Shown: positions 16,173 through 23,112 of the stretch, piece by piece
How the letters are laid out: the number at the start of each line of letters is the position of its first letter
Position numbering within the stretch: position 1 is the first letter of the stretch
Source: Clostridiales bacterium
GTDB lineage: Bacteria; Bacillota; Clostridia; Christensenellales; Borkfalkiaceae
Assembly: GCA_015069495.1 (NCBI GenBank)
Contig: SVIN01000016.1
Span: 1 to 40,054 of the forward strand
DNA: 40,054 nucleotides
Reading direction: 5' to 3'
Made by a program: the position numbers and the translations under genes
Notes under the pieces: generated by a model
What the model was told of the DNA's origin: nothing
What the model saw: only the letters and a program-made list of their open reading frames with translations
Databases searched by the model: none

Positions 16173-17657
16173 TTACTTGATTTGTCGGTAAACAAAGATA
16201 CGCTGACGGTCTTTTAAGGGAAATTCCAAGTTCGGATTGCACTTTTTCAAATCCTCAGGCGGGCAAGCCAAACGCTTGGAAACCTGCCACAGTTCTTCCC
16301 CCGCATCCGTCATAAACACCGAAAAACCGCAATCCGCGTCCCCGTACGGTTCCCCCTCGTTCACCTCGGAAATATACCCCCACGAACGCTGCGTAAACGA
16401 CCGCACCGAAAGGCGCAATGTTGCCTCGGCTTCCACTTCACCGCTCTTTTTGCGGCGCACGTTTAACCCGCATACCGCGCAATCCGCTTCCGCATAATCC
16501 CCCTCGGCATCAATGGGAAAGATAAACGGTAAAGTCAAGGTTGCCGACCGATGTCCGCCGTCCGTACCGCGCAACAATACTTCCGCCAAAACCGCGCCCT
16601 CCGCCTCGAACCCGCGTTCGGTTTTCCTGCAAGAGATTTCCGCGCGCGGCAACACAGCGGCTTGCAAGGTGAAATCCCCCTCTGCCACAGGTGAAATCAC
16701 CCCTTCCCCGCCCACACGTTCGGTCATTTTAGAAAGGTTCGTCAAATACCTGCCCCCGTCCTTTTTAATTTTCAACTCGGTTTCCGCTTCCGTTGAAAAA
16801 GCGTCTTCAACCACGGAAATTTCATCCGCAACCGTCAAGAAACACTCCGCGGATAAAGTGTACGAAAGCAGGATATGGCTCGCCCCTTTCTCCTCATCCG
16901 TACCCGCTGACAAGTGCGCCGACTTCACGTCCACGTGCGCCCCTGCGGTCACATGCCCGAAGGCTTCTTCGCTGGACAGGGACATTTTGTAAGGAATCAA
17001 CCGCTCGTACGAACACACCTCATCGTCGCTTTTGAGTACGCAGATGTGGAGCGCAATTTCCCCCTCGACGTCGATTTGCCCACCGCTTGCGCTGACGCGG
17101 TTGACCACCGCCTTTTCACTGTGCAATAAAATATCACCGATGTGGTCGGTGTCAAATTCATCCTCCCCCTCGGTTTCACCGCTCACGCACACGGTTTTGT
17201 AGATGCGCGACACGTCCTTTTTCACAACCAACCCATCCCCGCCTGCGAGGTAGTCGATTTGTTTACTGCCGTATACACGGGTATCCGCATCCACCACCAC
17301 GGACACGTAGAGCCCCGAACCTTCCCTGCGCCAGGTCACGTTCGCACAAGAAAAAGCCGATTTCGCAAAACATGCGGGGGTGACTTCTGCACCCTCGGCT
17401 TTGTGGTAAAATTCCGCTCCGCGCTCCGCTCGGCAGACTTTTTTATCACCGTCCTCGTACACGATGCAAAGCAAAAGTTTCCCGCCGTATTGCACTTCAC
17501 CGTCCGCGCAAACGCTGTCGGCAGGGATTGCCTTGGCATGCACCGCCAAAATCCCGCTGATTTCACTGCCAGGCAATCGGCATTCGACAATCGATTGGCT
17601 GTTTAAACGGCAAATTTCCCCCACGTAACGATAATTTTCAAACTGTGGCTTAATCAT
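16173..17657 (-). CDS. sipL: DUF3794 (SPOCS) and LysM domain protein, SipL-like
   Basis: 494 residues. The body contains DUF3794-type modules (for example 'VKKDVSRIYKTVCVSGETEG', 'DILLHSEKAVVNRVSASGGQIDVEGEIALHICVL'). The C-terminal ~45 residues form a LysM domain ('AGEELWQVSKRLACPPEDLKKCNP'). In Clostridioides difficile the protein with this architecture, SipL, binds SpoIVA through its LysM domain and is needed for spore coat assembly. Start at 17657: GAGGAAAG lies ~8 nt upstream and a sigma-E-like -10 box ~40 nt upstream. The cysteines and much of the sequence are lineage-specific. A GGGGCAGGTA word encodes 'DGGRYL'. Confidence 0.85.
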   Translation of the reverse strand: MIKPQFENYRYVGEICRLNSQSIVECRLPGSEISGILAVHAKAIPADSVCADGEVQYGGKLLLCIVYEDGDKKVCRAERGAEFYHKAEGAEVTPACFAKSAFSCANVTWRREGSGLYVSVVVDADTRVYGSKQIDYLAGGDGLVVKKDVSRIYKTVCVSGETEGEDEFDTDHIGDILLHSEKAVVNRVSASGGQIDVEGEIALHICVLKSDDEVCSYERLIPYKMSLSSEEAFGHVTAGAHVDVKSAHLSAGTDEEKGASHILLSYTLSAECFLTVADEISVVEDAFSTEAETELKIKKDGGRYLTNLSKMTERVGGEGVISPVAEGDFTLQAAVLPRAEISCRKTERGFEAEGAVLAEVLLRGTDGGHRSATLTLPFIFPIDAEGDYAEADCAVCGLNVRRKKSGEVEAEATLRLSVRSFTQRSWGYISEVNEGEPYGDADCGFSVFMTDAGEELWQVSKRLACPPEDLKKCNPNLEFPLKDRQRIFVYRQIK

Positions 17658-17694
17658 ATTTTTCTTTCCTCGCTGTTTTATTTTCGCTTATTTA

Positions 17695-17702
17695 GGTGTA
17701 TG
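17695..17702 (-). promoter_or_regulatory. Possible sigma-E -10 box upstream of the SipL-like gene
   Basis: Minus strand CATACACC matches 7 of 8 positions of the sigma-E -10 consensus CATACANT and lies 37 nt before the ATG. No good -35 box is seen at 13-15 nt, so this is weak evidence resting mostly on the gene's sporulation role. Confidence 0.35.
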
Positions 17703-17798
17703 CGAGCGGGGCGGAATTTAGAACGCACCCACGCATTTTTACAGGAAAATTTTACCTTTTGAGGGATAAAAGGAAGCGCGCGGGGGTATACTGAATAT

Positions 17799-18038
17799 AT
17801 GATAAAGCCAACAAAAAACATCAAAGACGTCAAACAAATGGTAAAGGATTGCTCGGCGCAACGGGTTGCGGTGCGGGTGAATTTAGGCAGAAACAAATCC
17901 GTCAGCTTTTCAGGCGTGCTGTCAGGAGTGTATCCTGCGCTATTCACCGTAAAGCCCGACGACGAGGGATTTTTAGGGAAGACGGCGTATTCGTATTCGG
18001 ACGTGCTGTGCGGGAACGTAAAAATTAAAAGGATTTAG
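17799..18038 (+). CDS. veg: Veg family protein
   Basis: 79 residues, matching the Veg family (DUF1021): 'IKDVKQMVKDCSAQRVAVRVNLGRNKSVSFSGVLSGVYPALFTV' aligns with the B. subtilis Veg pattern '...GKRLTLKANGGRRKT...GIL..TYPSVFV', and 'YSYSDVL' near the end is the family's C-terminal motif. In B. subtilis Veg is a small, highly transcribed protein linked to biofilm gene control. It is transcribed away from the SipL-like gene. No Shine-Dalgarno site sits at the right distance. TATACT (17787-17792) ends 6 nt before the ATG, which would place a transcript start on the ATG itself; no clear -35 box was found. Confidence 0.88.
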   Translation: MIKPTKNIKDVKQMVKDCSAQRVAVRVNLGRNKSVSFSGVLSGVYPALFTVKPDDEGFLGKTAYSYSDVLCGNVKIKRI

Positions 18039-18533
18039 GGGGCGGTCGCAGTTGTAGAAACACCTCATCCACCGCTATCGCGGTCCCCCTTCTCCCACTG
18101 GAGAAGGCTCCCCCTATCCCCCTATAGGGGAATTCCATATCCCTTGCCTTCTCTTGCGAGAGAAGGTGTCCTGCGTGTGAAGCCTTGGCGAGCCAAAGGG
18201 CGGATGAGTAGTAAAAAGGCGGGCGAGTCTTAGCCTCCCCCTATTGTAGGGGGAGGGGGACCGCGTTAGCGGGGGAAGGGGTAAAAATCACTCTACCCCA
18301 CCAATCCCTCAGTCAACTTCGTTGACAGCTCCCTTTGTGAAAAGGGAGCCTAAATTATTGCACGTATAACAAAAGGCGGGCGGTCATTGACCGCCCGCAA
18401 ATTATTAATTTCTACCGCCAATTGTCATTCCGACCGAGTGAAACAAGTGGATTGTATCTCCAATGAGATACGCTCGACTCCGCAATAAATTGCTTCGCTC
18501 GGTATGACATGATTGCATGCAACGTCAGGTTGC
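18039..18533. repeat. Intergenic repeat block (foldback and hairpin elements)
   Basis: 495 bp without a gene. About 18060-18215: an element with CTCATCC...GGATGAG ends containing the hairpins CCTTCTCC-cact-GGAGAAGG and CCTTCTC-ttgc-GAGAGAAGG, the same pieces as the 154-bp foldbacks at 25909 and 27154 but in reverse order. About 18305-18355: a half-element with a GTCAACttcGTTGAC hairpin and an AGGGAGCC end. 18376-18398: a strong GGGCGGTC/GACCGCCC hairpin. About 18422-18512: a ~90-bp foldback from TGTCATTCCGACCGAG to CTCGGTATGACA. 18514-18529: the hairpin GCAAC-gtca-GGTTGC. Confidence 0.65.
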
Positions 18534-19286
18534 TCATCCTAAAAGCACGTCCATCGCCAACATAAAACAGAACCCCACCAATAACGCATACGTCGCACCG
18601 CGTTCACTGCCATGCGCATGCGTTTCAGGTATCATTTCATCACTGATAACGTACAACATCGTTCCGCCTGCAAATGCCAACGCAAACGGCAATATCGCCG
18701 TGGAGAAACTCACCGCCAAATACCCAATCAACGTACCGACAACTTCTACCACCCCCGTCATCATCGCGGCAATAAACGTCTTCTTTTTCGATATCCCCGC
18801 CGCCAGCATCGGCGCAATGATAACCATGCCCTCAGGTATATTCTGTAAAGCAATTCCCCCCGCAATAATCAACGCTTGCGCGGTATTTCCCGAACCGAAC
18901 CCTACCCCCGCGGCTATCCCTTCGGGCAGGTTGTGTATCGCAATCGCCAATAAAAATAACAACACTTTGTCAAGGTTTGCATTTGGATGGTTTTCTTCCT
19001 TTTCACCCATTAAGCCATGCAAGTGCGGGACAAGTTTATCAACAAAATTCAAACATACCGCACCCGCAAATATACCTATCACCGTGATAAGCAAACCCCA
19101 CTTTCCGCCGTATTCCATCGACGGTAAAATCAACCCCACAATCGCCGCCGCAAGCATTACCCCCGCAGCAAACGACAATACAATATCCGAAAATTTATGC
19201 GATATGTTTTTAAATAAAAAACCTATCACCGCACCAATCACCGTCGCTCCGCCTACGCCAAGCGCCGTCAATAATACCATGTCCAT
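18534..19286 (-). CDS. ZIP family divalent metal transporter (ZupT-like)
   Basis: 250 residues with about eight membrane helices. The metal-binding helices carry the ZIP signatures: 'LAIAIHNLPEGIAAGVGFG' (HNxPEG) and 'GGIALQNIPEGMVIIAP', where the usual His of the second motif is Gln. A short cytoplasmic loop contains 'HLHGLMGEKEENHP', a likely metal-binding patch, and 'PETHAHGSE' lies near the end. Zinc, iron or manganese uptake is expected; the metal is not decided by sequence. GGAGAGAAG precedes the ATG. A small palindrome, GTGTA-4 nt-TACAC (19359-19372), lies ~73 nt upstream and could be an operator. Confidence 0.92.
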   Translation of the reverse strand: MDMVLLTALGVGGATVIGAVIGFLFKNISHKFSDIVLSFAAGVMLAAAIVGLILPSMEYGGKWGLLITVIGIFAGAVCLNFVDKLVPHLHGLMGEKEENHPNANLDKVLLFLLAIAIHNLPEGIAAGVGFGSGNTAQALIIAGGIALQNIPEGMVIIAPMLAAGISKKKTFIAAMMTGVVEVVGTLIGYLAVSFSTAILPFALAFAGGTMLYVISDEMIPETHAHGSERGATYALLVGFCFMLAMDVLLG

Positions 19287-19358
19287 ATTCTTCTCTCCAT
19301 ATACGGATTATTTTCTAAAGTTATACCTCTTACAATATATGCATTCGCACGTAAAATC

Positions 19359-19372
19359 GTGTACAGTTACAC
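19359..19372. promoter_or_regulatory. Small palindrome upstream of the ZIP gene, possible operator
   Basis: GTGTA-cagt-TACAC is a perfect 5-bp inverted repeat in the 158-bp gap between the ZIP gene and the SbcC/YhaN-like gene. Position fits a metal-responsive operator, but the word matches no consensus I can name. Confidence 0.25.
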
Positions 19373-19444
19373 GTGAAACACAAACGTGCCTACCTACAAC
19401 TAGGAATATTTTTATTGGCTATGTCACAGAGCCTTTATATTTTA

Positions 19445-21991
19445 TTACTTCACCATACTGCGGCTTTCGTGACAGCAGAAATACACAATCTGCCGTCCGC
19501 TTGACAAAGTTTTCATCAAGTCCGCCACCCTGTGCAAGTGCAGTTCGTCCAAGTGCACGAAGGGATCGTCCATGATGATAAACGGCTGTTCTGATTCGTA
19601 CATATTGTCAATCAACGCCAAGCGCAAACACAAGGCGCATAAACTGCGCTCGCCCGCACTGAGGTGTTTATCGCTGCGTTCTTCCCCGCCGCGTTCAAAC
19701 TTCACACGATAATCGCTGTCCATGCTGATTTTCTCGTCCAAAACCCGTTCCAACGCCTCGGCATAGTAGGAAAAACGATCCTTAATGGGCGCAATATACC
19801 GATCCTTCAACGCCTTTTCCGCACCCTTTAAAGCCTCGATGGTATCCGTCAACAAGTCATAACGCGCTTTGTAACCTTTCAACGTTTCTTCCGCTTCTTC
19901 CAAATCGTTTTCCGCATCGGGGAGCTGTTCCACCATGCGTTCGATTTCCGCAATTTTATTGTTGCAAGCCAACAGCTGTTTCCGTAAAACGGACAAGCGC
20001 GCGTGCATATCGTCCGTGTTTTCCTCCAACACAAGCGGGCGCTCCGTCAAACCGTTTTTTGCTTTATAAGTGGTCAAATTTTCCTCTAAATCTGCCGTTT
20101 CCACAGCCAATTCCTGTATGTGTTTACAATCCACTTCCAAAGCGTTCAACGCAACCATGGTACCCTCGTATGCATGCAAAGCGTACTTTTGTACAATACT
20201 TTCAACCGAGGTTTTACACTGTAAAATTTTCACACGCACATCCTCTGTTTTCTTGTCTGCAGACGCCTTGTCTGCAAGCAAAGACTTGTACGCAGACACA
20301 GAGGAAAGCAATTGGTTTAACCCCTCGCGCAAATCCCCCTCTTCGCCGTAATCCGCAAGATACGCTTGGGTTTGCGTTTGAATTTCTTCCGCTTCTTTCA
20401 TCGCGGTCAAGTATCGTTGTTCGCCCTCTTCCCTTGTGTGGACTTGTGCCCGATAAGCGCGCGCCCCTTCTTCCAACGCAGTAAAATCATACACCGCGCC
20501 CGCCTCACTGTAATACCGATAAGGCACTGTGAAGGCACGCAATTTTTCTTCCAAAGTCTTCAACTGCGCCTGTGTTTCCGCAATTTTCACCGCGATACCG
20601 CCGTCCGTATTCGCTTTGCTTTGCAAGGTAAATCCAATCACCCCAAACGCCATACCTACCGCAAGCAAGGGCGCACCGACCAACCAATACTGCAAACCCG
20701 TCAACACACCCCCGATAAGCACCAACAATGCGGCAATCGCAAAACAAATCCATTTTCCCCCGCTCGGTTTTTTCTGCGTGGGGGTGGAATGCACCAACGC
20801 GTCGTGCAGAGCTTTCAGCTCCGCATCCTTGCGCTTGTACGCTTCCGCATCCGCGCGCTTTTCACGCAACGCTTCCTCGCTCGGCACACCGTTTGCAAAA
20901 CGTTGGTCAAGATCTTTTTCTCGTTCGGTCAACTGTCTATTTTCCCAAGCGTCCCTTTCTGCGATCAACGTCGCAAGCCGTGTCAAACCCTGCTGTTTTT
21001 CCGCAATCTCTTCGGGGGTAGGCACACCGCGGGTAAACTTTTGGGTCAGCGCGGTCAATCTTTCTTCCTTATCTTCCCCAAATGCCGCCGTTTGCAAAGC
21101 ACCCGCCAAGCGAGCAGTCTCTTCCATGCATACGCGCAAAGTTTTTCGCTCGTCATCCGTCGGCACACCCTGCGGGTATTTCTCGCGATATCCTTGCAAG
21201 GCATCGCATTTTTGTTGCGCTTGCACCGCCAAGCCGTCCAACGTTTCCCATTTTTGTAAAACCAAATTATGCTCGCCCGCGCGTTTGAGATCGGTTTCCA
21301 ATACCGCAATTTCTTTCGTCAAACGCTCGTATTCGAGATATTCGTCCGTCAACCCCTCGCTCATATCCTGTAAATTTTTAATGCGAGCGGTTAAGTCGAT
21401 AATTTCCGCCTTTTTGATACTGATTAAATCGTTATTTCCGCGCCCCGCTTTCAGGCTCTTTTTCGCCTTTTCCAAGGATTCCAAAGCCGACTCGTAATTA
21501 CTGTCGTCGCCGTCTACCACGTCGCGGTTTAATTTTTCATTGATAGCGTAGGTAGATTCCACCTCAATTTCATCCGCGGTGATAAACACCGTCTTTTTGA
21601 AGGATTCTTCATCCAAACCAAACACCTCTTTGCCGATATCCTCGCCAAAACCAGTGTACGGCATGCCGTCTTGATAGACTTTACATTCGTCCCCTTTCGC
21701 ACTCTTTTTATCGAAAAACCGTTCAATCTTATAGGTCCTACCCTGCATTTCAAAGGTCAAATTCCCGCCGAACTTTCCGCCCTCGAACGGGTAAAAATGC
21801 TGTCTGTCGTCAAAGGCTTTCGTCTTCGCCGTATAGGTCGGCAAACCGTAAAACATCGCGCGAAGAAAGGAAGCCATGGTGGTTTTGCCATAGCCGTTCT
21901 TCTCGCAAAACTCCGTCAACCCCTCGTCAAATTTCCCGTCAAGGTTGTGGATTTTACCGTAATTTTCAATATGGTAAGAAATGAGTTTCAC
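19445..21991 (-). CDS. SbcC/Rad50-like ATPase, YhaN type
   Basis: 848 residues. P-loop 'EKNGYGKTTM' (residues ~30-39), then 'FYGLPTYTAKTKAFDDRQHFYPFEGGKFGG', typical of the YhaN branch. Long coiled coils flank two membrane helices (~413-432, ~434-455), where Rad50 has its zinc hook. The C-terminal ABC motifs are signature 'LSAGERSLCALCLRLALID' and Walker B 'PFIIMDDPFVHLDE'. The N-terminal coiled coil carries three phrases 'GVP[TS]xxE' about 46 residues apart (~275, ~322, ~368). Its ATG overlaps the SbcD-like stop (21988-21991), so the pair is a two-subunit nuclease-ATPase complex acting on DNA ends, here probably tied to the membrane. Confidence 0.9.
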   Translation of the reverse strand: MKLISYHIENYGKIHNLDGKFDEGLTEFCEKNGYGKTTMASFLRAMFYGLPTYTAKTKAFDDRQHFYPFEGGKFGGNLTFEMQGRTYKIERFFDKKSAKGDECKVYQDGMPYTGFGEDIGKEVFGLDEESFKKTVFITADEIEVESTYAINEKLNRDVVDGDDSNYESALESLEKAKKSLKAGRGNNDLISIKKAEIIDLTARIKNLQDMSEGLTDEYLEYERLTKEIAVLETDLKRAGEHNLVLQKWETLDGLAVQAQQKCDALQGYREKYPQGVPTDDERKTLRVCMEETARLAGALQTAAFGEDKEERLTALTQKFTRGVPTPEEIAEKQQGLTRLATLIAERDAWENRQLTEREKDLDQRFANGVPSEEALREKRADAEAYKRKDAELKALHDALVHSTPTQKKPSGGKWICFAIAALLVLIGGVLTGLQYWLVGAPLLAVGMAFGVIGFTLQSKANTDGGIAVKIAETQAQLKTLEEKLRAFTVPYRYYSEAGAVYDFTALEEGARAYRAQVHTREEGEQRYLTAMKEAEEIQTQTQAYLADYGEEGDLREGLNQLLSSVSAYKSLLADKASADKKTEDVRVKILQCKTSVESIVQKYALHAYEGTMVALNALEVDCKHIQELAVETADLEENLTTYKAKNGLTERPLVLEENTDDMHARLSVLRKQLLACNNKIAEIERMVEQLPDAENDLEEAEETLKGYKARYDLLTDTIEALKGAEKALKDRYIAPIKDRFSYYAEALERVLDEKISMDSDYRVKFERGGEERSDKHLSAGERSLCALCLRLALIDNMYESEQPFIIMDDPFVHLDELHLHRVADLMKTLSSGRQIVYFCCHESRSMVK

Positions 21992-23055
21992 GCGTCCACC
22001 TCCTGCCCCGACAAGGCTTTCAAACCAAGCGTAATCATCTGGCGTTTTCGTTCTTCCGTCAAATCAGCATTGCCCATGACCGCTCGGATAAATTCACCGC
22101 GCAAGGACAAATCCCCCTCGTATTCCTTGGGGTCGATTTTTTTCAAAGTTCCGTTCTTCACCGATACGAAATAACACTCGCTCGCAAGCAAACGTTCCGT
22201 ATCCTCGGCAAGCGTTTCGCTTTCATACGCAATATCCCCGACCAAGTGAATTCGGTAAAGGTCGGCGGGGTTGAATTTTACCTGCGACTTCACCGCTTGA
22301 TACGCGCCATAAGCGTTTTCCGTACCGCTGACGTCCACCTCTATCTCGTCAATTTTACGCTGTGAAAATGGTACGAACGTGGATTTTACCCCCTCGTCAA
22401 TTTCCAATAACACGAAACCCTTTTCACCGATTTCGTCAAACCCACGGCCTTCCAAACAACCGCTAAACGCATACCTGCCCCTATCATCCAGCTTGTTTTC
22501 GCTGTAAGAATGGATATGCCCAAGCGCCAAATAATCGATATTTTTATCGGCTAACTTCGCGGGATTGATTTTGTCCATACCTGCCGTAGGCGCAATTTGA
22601 CCGTGCAAAGTGACCACGTTGATTTTGTTTTTGTCAAGTTTCAAAGTCGCGTACAAAGACGAAGCGTTTTCGCGCGACAACTCTAAACCGCACACGTACA
22701 CGTTGCCGTATTCATACCCCGACCATTCGCCAGAAAAGGTTTTGAGGTTGGCAATTCCCTCTTCCACGTACGATTCTTTACCGTCATGGTTTCCGCGCAG
22801 ATATAAAAAATCGATATCAGGATTCCCCTTGACCACCTCATAAAAAAAGGTTTTGTCCCGTTTCAAGGGGCGGTCGCTGTCGAACACGTCCCCTGCCAAT
22901 AAGATGACGCGCACGCCTTCATTTTTAGCATACTCAACCATACGGTGGAAGGTATTTCGCACTTCACCGCGCCGTTCGTCCGCCTTATGTTTGGGCAGTT
23001 TTGATTCCATTTTCGAACCGAGGTGTATATCGGCGCAATGGATCATCTTTAACAT
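21988..23055 (-). CDS. SbcD/Mre11-like metallophosphoesterase, YhaO type
   Basis: 355 residues with the full calcineurin-like set: 'IHCADIHLGSKM', 'LLAGDVFDSDRP', 'RGNHDGKES', 'TLHGQIA' and 'ALGHIHSYSENK'. Known relatives are DNA exonuclease/endonuclease subunits that work with SbcC/YhaN. GGAG 7 nt upstream fixes the ATG at 23055. It follows the helicase gene by 57 nt. One GGGGCAGGTA word lies in codons for 'RGRYA' and another in the upstream gap. Confidence 0.92.
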   Translation of the reverse strand: MLKMIHCADIHLGSKMESKLPKHKADERRGEVRNTFHRMVEYAKNEGVRVILLAGDVFDSDRPLKRDKTFFYEVVKGNPDIDFLYLRGNHDGKESYVEEGIANLKTFSGEWSGYEYGNVYVCGLELSRENASSLYATLKLDKNKINVVTLHGQIAPTAGMDKINPAKLADKNIDYLALGHIHSYSENKLDDRGRYAFSGCLEGRGFDEIGEKGFVLLEIDEGVKSTFVPFSQRKIDEIEVDVSGTENAYGAYQAVKSQVKFNPADLYRIHLVGDIAYESETLAEDTERLLASECYFVSVKNGTLKKIDPKEYEGDLSLRGEFIRAVMGNADLTEERKRQMITLGLKALSGQEVDA

Positions 23056-23096
23056 ATTTATCTCCTTTTTTACGGGAGTATACGTATTTCAACGCA

Positions 23097-23106
23097 TACC
23101 TGCCCC
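23097..23106 (-). other. Intergenic copy of the recurrent word GGGGCAGGTA
   Basis: Lies between the helicase stop and the SbcD-like ATG, so it codes for nothing. It is continued on the minus strand by TGCGTTG, the same continuation (GCG then A/T, T) seen at four of the copies inside or beside other genes. It shows that the word is not just a favoured codon string. Confidence 0.6.
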
Positions 23107-23112
23107 CTTCAT

